Shown: positions 8,259 to 16,221, numbered from the stretch's first letter. The stretch is DNA of 37,881 bases from AP-15 sp035503615 (GCA_035503615.1 DATJTI010000043.1:1-37881); one strand, 5' to 3'. A program made the numbers and translations. The notes: a model not told the origin generated them from the letters alone.

Positions 8259-9463
8259 GCGATCTGACGCTGGTCCCCGGCGCACCGCCGGATCCGCCCG
8301 GTCGGCGTGCGGCGGCACCGCTGCCGCATTACGTGTCGCGGGCCCCATACGATCCCTACGCCGTCGAGCGGATGACCGCGACGCAGGAGCGCTTCTACGT
8401 CGCCTCGCAATGGCGGATGATGTGGTGGAAGCTGCGCCGCCATCGCGTCGCCGTTGTCGCCGGCGCGTTGCTGGTGGCGATGTATGTCGGCATCACGATG
8501 TGCGAGTTCCTGGCTCCTTACGGCGTCGACACGCGCAGCACCGATTTCATCTATGCTCCACCGCAGCCGGTGCACATTTTTTACAAGGGCCGCCTCGTGG
8601 CACCGTTTGTCTACGGCTACGACTACCGGCTCGATCTGCGCCGGCTGCTGCGCATCTATACCCCCGACCCGAACAAGCGGCAGGTGTTGCGGTGGTTCTG
8701 CCACGGCGATTCCTACCATTTCTGGGGCCTGTTTCCGGGAAATCTGCACCTGATCTGCCCGGCCCGCGGCGGCCAGCTGTTTCTGCTGGGAACCGACCGG
8801 CTCGGTCGCGATCTGATGTCGCGCATGATCTACGGCGCGCGCATTTCCCTGACCGTCGGGCTCCTGGGAGTCGCGGTCAGCCTGACCCTCGGCATCGTCA
8901 TCGGCGGGATTGCCGGCTATTATGGCGGTTGGACCGACATCCTGATCCAACGTGGCATGGAGGTGATCCAGTCCTTCCCGCATTTGCCGCTGTGGATGGC
9001 GCTGTCGGCGATCCTGCCGGTCGATTGGAGCCCGATCTTTGTCTATTTCGGCATCACCCTGATCCTCGGGATGATCGACTGGACGCATCTTGCCCGTGCC
9101 GTGCGCTCTAAGCTCCTGGCGCTGCGCGAAGAGGATTTCTGTACCGCGGCGGTGCTGATGGGGGCCCGTCCGGCCCGGGTCATCGGCCGCCATCTATTGC
9201 CGAGCTTCACCAGCCATTTGATCGCGTCGGCGACGCTGATGATCCCCGGCATGATCCTTGGCGAGACCGCGCTGTCGTTTCTCGGCCTTGGCGTGCGGCC
9301 GCCGATGACCAGCTGGGGAGTGCTGCTAAGCGACGCGCAGAACATGAACGTCGTGGCACTCTACCCGTGGCTGATGCTGCCGGTGGTTGCGGTGATCGTC
9401 GCCGTCCTGGCCTTCAACTTCTTTGGTGACGGGCTGCGCGACGCCGCCGACCCGTATCATTGA
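8255..9463 (+). CDS. Peptide-type ABC transporter permease 2 with large periplasmic insert (DppC/YejE-like)
   Basis: A 402-residue inner-membrane permease. A Pro-rich cytoplasmic N-terminus (1-55) precedes TM1 (about 65-84). Between TM1 and the usual LGTDRLGRD motif (178-186) there is an 85-90 residue periplasmic insert (about 91-178) with FIYAPPQPVHIFYKGR and GDSYHFWGLFPGN, much longer than in DppC and reminiscent of YejE-type permeases. The EAA loop is TAAVLMGARPARVIGRHLLP, and the C-terminus is NFFGDGLRDAADPYH, typical of the DppC family. The start codon overlaps the stop of permease 1. This is the last gene of the importer operon. Confidence 0.92.
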   Translation: MSDLTLVPGAPPDPPGRRAAAPLPHYVSRAPYDPYAVERMTATQERFYVASQWRMMWWKLRRHRVAVVAGALLVAMYVGITMCEFLAPYGVDTRSTDFIYAPPQPVHIFYKGRLVAPFVYGYDYRLDLRRLLRIYTPDPNKRQVLRWFCHGDSYHFWGLFPGNLHLICPARGGQLFLLGTDRLGRDLMSRMIYGARISLTVGLLGVAVSLTLGIVIGGIAGYYGGWTDILIQRGMEVIQSFPHLPLWMALSAILPVDWSPIFVYFGITLILGMIDWTHLARAVRSKLLALREEDFCTAAVLMGARPARVIGRHLLPSFTSHLIASATLMIPGMILGETALSFLGLGVRPPMTSWGVLLSDAQNMNVVALYPWLMLPVVAVIVAVLAFNFFGDGLRDAADPYH

Positions 9464-9544
9464 GCAGCTAGCCCGGAAGCCGGCGGCCGTGCCCCGGGCC
9501 AGGCCGTCAGGTAGCACCGGCGGCCCGGCTGACCGCCCGCCGGC

Positions 9545-10375
9545 TCAGGGCCGCAGAATGAGACCCTCCTGGGCGACGATCGTCCCGGGCCGTGCAGTCG
9601 CCGCCTCGGCCGCGACCCGGTCCATAAACGCGTCGTCATGCGCCGGGTCATGATGAAAGATGACCAGGGTTCGCGCCCGGGCGGCGTCGGCCAGGCGCAC
9701 CCCTTCCTGCCAGGTGGAATGCCCCCAGTTCTTGTGGCTCGGGTATTCGGCGTCGGTGTAGGTGGCGTCGTAGATCATCACATCGGCGCCCTCGGCGAGC
9801 CCCACGATGCGGTAATCGAGCCCGGTTGGCCGGTGCTCGGTATCGGTGATGTAGGCGACCGACCGGCCGGCATATTCGATGCGATAGCCGGTGGCGCCGT
9901 TCGGATGGTTGAGCGGTGCGGTGGCGATGCGGATGCCGCGATGCGGGGCGAGCCGCTTGCCCGCGGTGAAATCGACAAACTCGATCTTGGCGGTGAAGAT
10001 GCCCAACGGGATCGGGAACAGCGGTGCCACCATCATGCTGTTCAGCACGGTTTCGATGCCGATGCCGTCGAGATGCCCGGCCCAGATGCGGATCCGGCTG
10101 CGCCGGTCGTAGCACGGGGCAAAAAACGGCAGCCCGCAGATATGGTCGAAATGGCTGTGGCTATAGAACAGGTCGAGCTCGGCCGGCTGTCCAGCCCCCA
10201 CCAGCTCGTTGCCGAGCAGGCGCAGCCCGGTGCCGCCATCGAACACCATCAGCCGGTCGCCGCACCGAATCTCGACGCACGACGTGTTGCCGCCGTAGCG
10301 CACGGTGTCAGGGCCCGGGCAGGCGATGCTGCCGCGCACACCCCAGAATCGCACCGTGTAGTCCGGTTGGGCCAA
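9545..10375 (-). CDS. MBL-fold metallo-hydrolase
   Basis: A 276-residue metallo-beta-lactamase-fold hydrolase. Residues 1-50 (RFWGVRGSIACPGPDTVRYG, then GGNTSCVEI) are the entry strand of the RNase Z / PhnP-like branch. The metal site SHSHFDHICGLPFF supplies H-x-H-x-D-H. Further ligands are the His in PLNHPNG, the Asp in YITDTEH and the His in FHHDPAHDD. This subgroup includes phosphodiesterases; the actual substrate is unknown. The start codon is a TTG at 10375 with CCGGAG only one base before it, so the start is provisional. It is transcribed divergently from the small gene at 10564 and convergently with the importer operon. Confidence 0.85.
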   Translation of the reverse strand: MAQPDYTVRFWGVRGSIACPGPDTVRYGGNTSCVEIRCGDRLMVFDGGTGLRLLGNELVGAGQPAELDLFYSHSHFDHICGLPFFAPCYDRRSRIRIWAGHLDGIGIETVLNSMMVAPLFPIPLGIFTAKIEFVDFTAGKRLAPHRGIRIATAPLNHPNGATGYRIEYAGRSVAYITDTEHRPTGLDYRIVGLAEGADVMIYDATYTDAEYPSHKNWGHSTWQEGVRLADAARARTLVIFHHDPAHDDAFMDRVAAEAATARPGTIVAQEGLILRP

Positions 10376-10563
10376 GCTCCGGATCCCTGGTCTGGCTGTT
10401 GCCCGTCACTGATAATATCGATTGATCTGCCCGAAAAAGCCATATCGCCGCGGCAGGGCTGCCGCCCGCCGATCGCCGATTTTTTCGAGACCTTCTGCTA
10501 AACTGTCGTTAACCAGTTCAGGAGTATCAGGGGCGCACCCCCCAACCAACCGGAGCATCGGTC

Positions 10564-10782
10564 ATGCCCCAGACCGATTACGAAGCCGCTGTTGCCATGT
10601 TTTTGCGCACCAAGAGCATCACCCGCTGTCCTACCGTGTGCGCGGTCCCGACCCAGGCCACCGTCGCCGATCATGACCGTGCGGCCTATCGCGACCATGT
10701 CGCGGCGCGGGAGGCGGCCCGGCACGAACGGACGAAGTCGCTGCACCATCTGGTCCACCCTTGGGCGGCGTCACCACTGTAG
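10564..10782 (+). CDS. Small conserved hypothetical protein
   Basis: A 72-residue protein starting at an ATG with GGAG 6 nt upstream. It has a KSITRCPTVCAVPTQ motif with a C-x3-C pair (about 22-26), then a charged helix (HDRAAYRDHVAAREAARHERTK). The overall look matches small, widespread alphaproteobacterial hypotheticals with an RCPT-C-PTQ motif. I know of no assigned function. The two Cys could bind a metal or form a disulfide, but two ligands alone do not make a zinc finger. Its stop codon lies inside a 16-bp tandem duplication, so the C-terminus could have been altered recently. Confidence 0.7.
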   Translation: MPQTDYEAAVAMFLRTKSITRCPTVCAVPTQATVADHDRAAYRDHVAAREAARHERTKSLHHLVHPWAASPL

Positions 10783-10801
10783 GGAGTCGCCACTGTAGGG
10801 A
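10770..10801. repeat. 16-bp tandem duplication across a stop codon
   Basis: Two adjacent 16-bp copies (10770-10785 and 10786-10801) differ at one base and share the core CACTGTAGGGA. The first copy contains the TAG stop of the small gene at 10564. Confidence 0.85.
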
Positions 10802-10838
10802 AGGGCGGCAGGGTCGGCAGCTGTATCGGAGACACGGG

Positions 10839-12062
10839 ATGAGCGATAGCGAACTTTCGGTCCGCTGCTGCGTTGCCGGCGGGGGTCCCGCCGGCATGAT
10901 GCTCGGCCTGCTCTTGGCGCGTGCCGGGGTGCCGGTGATGGTCCTCGAAAAGCATGCCGACTTTCTGCGCGATTTCCGCGGCGATACGATCCATCCCTCG
11001 ACCCTCGAAATCATGCACGAGCTCGGCCTGCTCGACGAGTTTTTGCGCCGGCCGCATCAGGAAGCCCGCATCATCGGCGCCCAGATCGGCGATGATTTCC
11101 TCGACATCGCCGATTTCACCCACCTGCCGACGCGGTGCGGTTTCATCGCCTTCATGCCGCAATGGGATTTCCTCGATTTCATTGCCGGGCAGGCGCGCCG
11201 CTATCCGACGTTTCAGCTCAAAACGCAGGCCGAGGTGACCGAACTGATCGAGGAGGGCGGGCGGATCGCCGGGGTCAGGGCGAAAACCCCGGAGGGCGAG
11301 ATGGTGGTCCGTGCCGATCTCGTCATCGGCGCCGACGGCCGACATTCGACCGTGCGCGACAAGGCCGGTTTTGTCATCGACGGCATCGGCGCGCCGATGG
11401 ACGTGCTGTGGCTGCGATTGTCGCGCCGTGCCGATGACCCGGCGCAGACCCTGGGCCGCGCCGATACCGGCCGCATCCTCGTCATGCTGAACCGGGAAGA
11501 TTACTGGCAATGTGCCTTTGTCATTGCCAAAGGCGGGTTCGAGGACATCCGGCAGCGGGGGCTGCCAGCCTTCCGCGAGGAGATCACCCGGTTGGCCCCG
11601 TGGCTCGGCGAGCGCGTCGACGAACTCGCCGACTGGTCGGATGTCAGCCTGCTGAGCGTCGCTGTGGATCGCCTGCGGGTCTGGCATCGGCCGGGCCTGA
11701 TCTGCATCGGGGACGCCGCACACGCGATGTCGCCGATCGGCGGTGTCGGCATCAACCTTGCGATCCAGGACGCGGTCGCCGCCGCCAACATTCTGGCGCC
11801 GGCACTGCGGCAGGGTGCCGCCTCCGAGGACAATCTGCGCGCGGTTCAGCGCCGGCGCGAGTTTCCGACCCGTGCCATGCAACGGGTCCAGGTGATGCTG
11901 CAGAACCGGGTGATTGGCCGCGTGCTGCACAGCACCGCAAAGCTGTCGCCGCCCTTATTGCTGCGCCTGCTCGGGCATTGCCCGAGACTGCAGCGGCTGC
12001 CGGCGCGGCTGATCGGCCTCGGTTTTCGCCGCGAGCATGTGAGGATTGCCGCGGAGGCTTGA
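10839..12062 (+). CDS. FAD-dependent aromatic-ring-type monooxygenase (UbiH/PHBH family)
   Basis: A 407-residue group A flavoprotein monooxygenase-like enzyme that would use FAD, NAD(P)H and O2 to hydroxylate an aromatic or quinone-like compound. The three family fingerprints are present: the N-terminal dinucleotide fold GGGPAGMMLGLLLARAG (about 14-30) ending in an acidic E at VLEK, the DG motif VIGADGRHSTVR, and the GD motif LICIGDAAHAMSPIGGVGIN. The start at 10839 has GGAG 8 nt upstream. The basic C-terminal region may be a membrane-association helix. It is a single gene with no partner reductase next to it, as expected for a one-component monooxygenase. The substrate cannot be told. Confidence 0.88.
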   Translation: MSDSELSVRCCVAGGGPAGMMLGLLLARAGVPVMVLEKHADFLRDFRGDTIHPSTLEIMHELGLLDEFLRRPHQEARIIGAQIGDDFLDIADFTHLPTRCGFIAFMPQWDFLDFIAGQARRYPTFQLKTQAEVTELIEEGGRIAGVRAKTPEGEMVVRADLVIGADGRHSTVRDKAGFVIDGIGAPMDVLWLRLSRRADDPAQTLGRADTGRILVMLNREDYWQCAFVIAKGGFEDIRQRGLPAFREEITRLAPWLGERVDELADWSDVSLLSVAVDRLRVWHRPGLICIGDAAHAMSPIGGVGINLAIQDAVAAANILAPALRQGAASEDNLRAVQRRREFPTRAMQRVQVMLQNRVIGRVLHSTAKLSPPLLLRLLGHCPRLQRLPARLIGLGFRREHVRIAAEA

Positions 12063-12366
12063 GTTGCCCTGGCCGCATCGTTCAAACCGAACAGATGTCG
12101 CTGCCGGTGTCATGTCCGGCGATTGGGGGCTCGCGGGTGAGGCATTAGGCAAGGACATGTCCAGCCGGCATCGTTGCCGGAGGCAATGCCGTTTGCAGCC
12201 CGGTTCCACCCCGCGCTGATGACAGGTCGCCGCCTCCCGGCCTAGCATGCCGCGACGCTGCGGTGGGCGATGGACCGTGACGCGCCGAGAAGCGCCGTGC
12301 CGATGGCGGCCGAGCGGCAACCGGCGCGCGGACCGGCCGCCGGCAGCTGTTCGAGAGAGGCGCCAC
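12063..12366. other. 304-nt intergenic region with nested inverted repeats
   Basis: This is the leader region of the threonine synthase gene. A perfect 6-bp hairpin with a 4-nt loop (CCGGCA/TGCCGG, 12165-12180) and the palindrome GGACATGTCC (12153-12162) sit inside an outer pair GGCATT (12141-12146) and AATGCC (12185-12190). No U-tract follows, so it is not a standard terminator. No Thr-rich leader peptide or known riboswitch core was recognised. Function unknown. Confidence 0.35.
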
Positions 12367-13635
12367 ATGCTCGATTACCGATGGACCGGCGAAGGCCTAC
12401 CGAGCTTTGTCAACCATCTCGAATGCAGCTTGACCGGCGAGCGTTACCCCGCCGACCAGCTGCAGACCGTGTCGCGCGCCGGGAAGCCGCTGCTGGTGCG
12501 CTACGATCTCGATGGTGTGCGCGCCGCGCTCGATCGAGCCGCACTTGTCGGCCGGCCGCAGAGCTTGTGGCGCTATCGCGAGCTGCTGCCGGTACGCCAC
12601 GCAGCAAATGTGCTAGCGCTGGGTGAGGTGATGACGCCGCTGGTGGCGTTGCCGTGCATCGCTAGGCGGCGCGGCGGTAATGGCGAGATCCTGGTCAAGG
12701 ATGAGGGTCGGCTGCCGACCGGCTCGTTCAAGGCGCGCGGCCTGGCGCTCGCGGTGTCGATGGCCAAGGAACTCGGCGTCACGACGATGGCGATGCCGAC
12801 CAACGGCAACGCCGGTGCGGCGATGGCCGCCTATTGCACGCGCGCCGGGATCAGATCCTATGTCTTTTGTCCCGATGACACGCCCGCGGTCAATGTGCGC
12901 GAGATCGCAATGCAGGGCGCCGAAGTCTTTCTGGTTGACGGGTTGATCGACGATTGCGGCCGGCTCGTCGCCGAGGGCGAGAAGGCGGCCGGCTGGTTCA
13001 ATTGCTCGACATTGCGCGAGCCCTACCGCATCGAGGGCAAGAAGACGATGGGCCTCGAACTGGTCGAGCAGCTCGGCTGGCAGGTGCCTGACGCGATCTT
13101 TTACCCGACCGGCGGCGGGACCGGCATCATCGGCATGTGGAAAGCCTTTGACGAGCTTGAAAAGATCGGCTGGATCGGGTCGAAGCGGCCGCGCATGGTG
13201 GTGGTGCAGGCGGCGGGCTGCGCGCCGATGGTCAAGGCGTGGGCCGACGGCGTCGAGCATGCGACGCGCTGGGAGAACGCGCATACTTTCGCGGCCGGCA
13301 TCCGCGTGCCGCAGGGGATCGGCGATTTTCTGATCCTGCGCGCGGTGCGCGAGAGCGGCGGGTTCGCGATCGCCGTCGAAGATCAGGCGATCGCCACCGC
13401 CTGGCGCGACGTAGCCCGCACCGAGGGATTGCTGCTGTGCCCGGAGGGAGCCGCGACCTTCGCCGCCTATCAACAGGCCCTGGCTGATGGCCGGGTGAGC
13501 CCGGACGAGCGGGTGGTGCTGTTCAACTGCGCGAGCGGGCTCAAATATCCAATGCCCGAAGCCGGCACCCGGCTGAAGCTCGGTGCCGCGATCGACTGGC
13601 GGCGTCTCTCTCAAGGCGCCGCGACTGGCACCTGA
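12367..13635 (+). CDS. thrC: Threonine synthase (PLP-dependent)
   Basis: A 422-residue fold-type II PLP enzyme, predicted to convert O-phosphohomoserine to threonine. The N-terminal part has the short Cys-containing region LECSLTGERYPADQLQ, as in the threonine synthases that start with a small domain. The PLP lysine is K122 in PTGSFKARG, followed by the substrate loop PTNGNAGAAMAAYC and the phosphate-binding GGGTGIIGMWKAF. The start ATG at 12367 has GAGAGAGG about 8 nt upstream. Other enzymes of the fold (threonine dehydratase, diaminopropionate lyase) share SFKxRG, but the length and the N-terminal domain favour ThrC. It is monocistronic here. Confidence 0.85.
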   Translation: MLDYRWTGEGLPSFVNHLECSLTGERYPADQLQTVSRAGKPLLVRYDLDGVRAALDRAALVGRPQSLWRYRELLPVRHAANVLALGEVMTPLVALPCIARRRGGNGEILVKDEGRLPTGSFKARGLALAVSMAKELGVTTMAMPTNGNAGAAMAAYCTRAGIRSYVFCPDDTPAVNVREIAMQGAEVFLVDGLIDDCGRLVAEGEKAAGWFNCSTLREPYRIEGKKTMGLELVEQLGWQVPDAIFYPTGGGTGIIGMWKAFDELEKIGWIGSKRPRMVVVQAAGCAPMVKAWADGVEHATRWENAHTFAAGIRVPQGIGDFLILRAVRESGGFAIAVEDQAIATAWRDVARTEGLLLCPEGAATFAAYQQALADGRVSPDERVVLFNCASGLKYPMPEAGTRLKLGAAIDWRRLSQGAATGT

Positions 13636-13662
13636 TCAAGCCTCGGGTGATCAAGCTTCGGG
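13633..13662. repeat. 15-bp tandem duplication starting at the thrC stop codon
   Basis: Two copies of TGATCAAGCYTCGGG (13633-13647 and 13648-13662) differ at one base. The first three bases are the thrC TGA stop, so the second copy provides a second TGA in the same frame. Confidence 0.85.
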
Positions 13663-13670
13663 TGCGCCGT

Positions 13671-14726
13671 TCAGGGCCGTGCCTCGAGGATCATGTTGAA
13701 CGGCGTCTCGGTGGCGCGGCGCACGGTGCCGAACCCGCCCGCGGTGATGACCTCGCGCAGCCTTGCTTCGCCGGCCTGAGCGCCGAGGGCCAACCCGACC
13801 TCCTGCGCCAGCGAGGTCGGCACGCACACCATCGTCGAGGCGGCGTAATAGATGCGGCCAACCGGGTTGAGATTGTCCTCGAGCCGGTCGCCGGCAATCG
13901 GTTCGACCACCATCCACGCGCCGTCCGGCTTAAGCGCCTGGCGAACATGGGCCGCCGCACCAACCGGGTCGCCCATGTCGTGCAGGCAATCGAAAAACGC
14001 AACGAGATCGAAATTGCCCTCGGGAAAATCCTTGGCGGTGCCGACCTCGAACCGGCAATTGGCCGAGACCCCATGCTCCGCCGCATGAGCCGTCGCCGCC
14101 GCGATCGAGCCTGGATGGAAATCGTAGCCGATGAATTGCGTGTTCGGAAACGCCTTGGCCATCATCACCGTCGACACGCCATGACCGCAGCCGACATCGG
14201 CCACCTTGGCGCCGCGTTCCAGCCTGGCGACGACGCCGTCGAGCGCCGGCAACCAGTTGTTGACCAGATTGTTATGATAACCGGGGCGGAAGAAGCGTGC
14301 GACCGCGCAGAATAGGCAGCTCGCCTGATCGCCCCATCCGACCCCGGCACCGGTCTTGAACGCCGGTTCGACCTTCGCCTGGTTGTCAACCAACGAAGCC
14401 ATGCAGGAAAATGCGCCGGGCAGGAAGACCGGGCTGTCCTCGATCGCGAACACCATCGCCTGTTCCGGCGGCAGGCTGAATTTCTGCGTCGCCGGATCAT
14501 AGGCGACGTAATTCGAAGCCGCTTGATGAGACAGCCACTCGCGCAGATAGCGCTCGTGCACACCAGCGGCAGCGGCCAGCTCGGCGACGGTCATCGCGCC
14601 GCCTTCGTTCAGCTTTTTGTAAAGCCCCAGCGAATCGCCGATCCGCACCAGTGCTACGCTCGCCGCGCCTCCGAGATCCGATAACATCTGCCCGACAAAC
14701 TGATGCAATTTGCTTTCGTCGACCAT
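13671..14726 (-). CDS. Class I SAM-dependent methyltransferase with N-terminal winged-helix domain (Rv2258c-like)
   Basis: A 351-residue small-molecule methyltransferase. Residues 1-90 form a winged-helix dimerisation domain (SLGLYKKLNEGGAMTVAELA, then HERYLREWL). The C-terminal Rossmann fold binds SAM through VADVGCGHG (about 176-183), with FIGYDFHPG as the acidic motif II and FDCLHDMGDP further on. The methyl acceptor is unknown. An ATG at 14738 is also in frame, but the one at 14726 has AGG-containing sequence in front. The promoter at 14754-14782 places the transcription start near 14747, which makes 14726 the better start. A dyad over the -10 box suggests that a repressor controls it. 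Confidence 0.85.
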   Translation of the reverse strand: MVDESKLHQFVGQMLSDLGGAASVALVRIGDSLGLYKKLNEGGAMTVAELAAAAGVHERYLREWLSHQAASNYVAYDPATQKFSLPPEQAMVFAIEDSPVFLPGAFSCMASLVDNQAKVEPAFKTGAGVGWGDQASCLFCAVARFFRPGYHNNLVNNWLPALDGVVARLERGAKVADVGCGHGVSTVMMAKAFPNTQFIGYDFHPGSIAAATAHAAEHGVSANCRFEVGTAKDFPEGNFDLVAFFDCLHDMGDPVGAAAHVRQALKPDGAWMVVEPIAGDRLEDNLNPVGRIYYAASTMVCVPTSLAQEVGLALGAQAGEARLREVITAGGFGTVRRATETPFNMILEARP

Positions 14727-14740
14727 CTCGGGCCTCATGT

Positions 14741-14782
14741 TAAGATTTTTGTAATCTTATTCGGTTCTCGCGTCTTTGGCAA
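14741..14782 (-). promoter_or_regulatory. Sigma70-type promoter with overlapping operator-like dyad
   Basis: On the minus strand, TTGCCA (14777-14782) is followed after exactly 17 nt by TAAGAT (14754-14759). The -10 hexamer lies within a perfect 7-bp inverted repeat TAAGATT-N5-AATCTTA (14741-14759). A protein bound there would cover the -10 box and the transcription start of the methyltransferase gene. This is a short AT-rich island in GC-rich DNA, so it stands out. Confidence 0.65.
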
Positions 14783-15025
14783 GACCTATCGCAGCGCGAG
14801 AGCGGGACCGCTGCGCCGGAGCTGTCTGCTTTCGATCGAAGGGCCGGGCCGGGCCTGACCGGACCCGATGCTGAGGATTTGCGGCCGACACCCAATTCCG
14901 CGTCACGCCACAGCCAAAAACGGCTGCCCAACCGCGCCGGCGGCCTCCGGAGGCTTTTCTCTCGATCCGGCTTGTCCGCGGGTGGTGACGGCGACGAAAA
15001 CCGCTGACCCCGGCTCGTCACGCCA

Positions 15026-15889
15026 TCAGTTGCGGCTGGATGCCTTGCGGCCAAGCTCCAGCGCGGCGAACGAATAGGCGGGCGCCGGCATCAGATAGCG
15101 GAAGCCCTTTTCGAGCAGCGTCTCGATGTTCCTTGCGTCGACATGCGGGTGGCCACATGCGACGCCGTGCGCCTTGCAGATCGCCAGGATCTCGTCGATC
15201 GCCGAGGCGACGGTCGGATGCTCGTATTGGCGCGGATAGCCGAGATCCTGCGACAGGTCGCCTTCGCCGATGATCACGACGCCGATACCGGGAACGTCTT
15301 CGAGCATCTTCGGCAGGTTGCGGATCGCGCGCACTTCCTCGCACATGATCGCGACCAGCACCTCGCCCTTGGGGTTGAGCGGCCAGACATCGGCGCGCTC
15401 GTAATATTCCTGCTGAGAAAGGCCCCAGTAACGCGCTGCCGCCGCCGGCGCATCGCCGCGCTGGCCCGCCGGTTCGTAATAGGCGGCGGTGCGCGGGCGG
15501 GGATAGCGGCAGGCGGTGACCGCGTTGCGCGCTTCCTCGACGGTGCTGACATGCGGCCACACGATGCCGTAGACGCCATGGTCGAGCACCTGCTTGGCGA
15601 CCCACTGGCTGGTTTCGCCGCCATTCGGCGGGATCCGCACAAACGGCGTTACCGCCGGCGCCAGGCTGCCGCTCTGCACGATCTGCCTGCGGTCGAGCAT
15701 GTATTGTAGGCAATCGCGCAACGCGCGGATGTCATAGGCCCGGTGCTCCATTTCGAATACCACGCCGTCATAGGCCGCACCGCCCACGGCCTGGGCAACG
15801 CTGATTTCGGCAGCGGCAAATGTGGTGAAGGCCGGTTTCCCCTGCTCAAGGGCCCGGATCACGCCGTTCAGACGAGGGGTTTCGGCCAT
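15026..15889 (-). CDS. HpcH/HpaI aldolase / citrate lyase family protein
   Basis: A 287-residue TIM-barrel aldolase of the HpcH/HpaI family, which performs metal-dependent retro-aldol cleavage of 2-keto-hydroxy acids to pyruvate or glyoxylate. Family features are the FEMEHRAYDIRAL segment (metal and base region), VRIPPNG (phosphate/substrate Arg), the GVYGIVWPHVSTVEEA loop, the metal Glu in MCEEVRAI, and VVIIGEGDLSQDLG, which corresponds to the usual IGPNDLS. The ATG at 15889 has GGAGG 6 nt upstream; the preceding GTG at 15892 is in frame but too close to that site. It lies 87 nt downstream of tRNA-Thr on the same strand with no terminator in between, so read-through transcription is possible. 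The natural substrate is unknown. Confidence 0.82.
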   Translation of the reverse strand: MAETPRLNGVIRALEQGKPAFTTFAAAEISVAQAVGGAAYDGVVFEMEHRAYDIRALRDCLQYMLDRRQIVQSGSLAPAVTPFVRIPPNGGETSQWVAKQVLDHGVYGIVWPHVSTVEEARNAVTACRYPRPRTAAYYEPAGQRGDAPAAAARYWGLSQQEYYERADVWPLNPKGEVLVAIMCEEVRAIRNLPKMLEDVPGIGVVIIGEGDLSQDLGYPRQYEHPTVASAIDEILAICKAHGVACGHPHVDARNIETLLEKGFRYLMPAPAYSFAALELGRKASSRN

Positions 15890-15976
15890 CACGAACCTCC
15901 CTTGCAGCCGCAGCCGGGGCGATCACGGCGCGGGCCGGACCCGCCGCCGACCAACAAACGCGGTCGATCGGGAGGC

Positions 15977-16051
15977 TGGTGCTGCCGGTAAGGATTGAAC
16001 TTACGACCTCCCCCTTACCAAGGGGGTGCTCTACCACTGAGCTACGGCAGC
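15977..16051 (-). tRNA. tRNA-Thr (anticodon GGT)
   Basis: Read on the minus strand: a 7-bp acceptor stem GCTGCCG/CGGCAGC, D-arm GCTC...GAGC, anticodon stem CCCCC/GGGGG with loop TTGGTAA (anticodon GGT at 16017-16019), T-arm GTAAG-TTCAATC-CTTAC and discriminator A. The CCA end is encoded (15977-15979). It is 75 nt including CCA and shows no defects. Confidence 0.96.
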
Positions 16052-16054
16052 AGT

Positions 16055-16084
16055 GCGCCCATCCGTCCCGCGCCCATCCGTCCC
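16055..16084. repeat. 15-bp tandem duplication in the tRNA-Thr leader
   Basis: Two identical copies of GCGCCCATCCGTCCC (16055-16069 and 16070-16084) lie between the predicted promoter and the 5' end of tRNA-Thr, so they lengthen the pre-tRNA leader. Confidence 0.85.
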
Positions 16085-16097
16085 GCGCGTGGCCATG

Positions 16098-16126
16098 CGG
16101 ATACACGAGACGGCTGCCATTGGCAA
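16098..16126 (-). promoter_or_regulatory. Predicted promoter of tRNA-Thr
   Basis: On the minus strand, TTGCCA (16121-16126) and TATCCG (16098-16103) are separated by 17 nt. Transcription would begin about 40 nt before the mature tRNA 5' end. The -35 hexamer is the same as that of the methyltransferase promoter at 14777. Confidence 0.5.
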
Positions 16127-16221
16127 GGCAAGGGTGGGGGAACCGGGTCGCGGCCGGCGACGTTCAGCAAACCGAGGGTGCAGAGCGGATGCGAAGCGGC
16201 AGAGTGCAATCGGGCGACTTT

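Noticed and set aside
9464..9545. Intrinsic terminator between the importer and the MBL gene
   Set aside because: There are GC-rich inverted segments but no compact stem followed by a T-run; evidence too thin to list.
12063..12366. Threonine attenuator or known riboswitch before thrC
   Set aside because: No Thr/Ile-rich leader peptide and no conserved core of a known riboswitch class could be found by eye.
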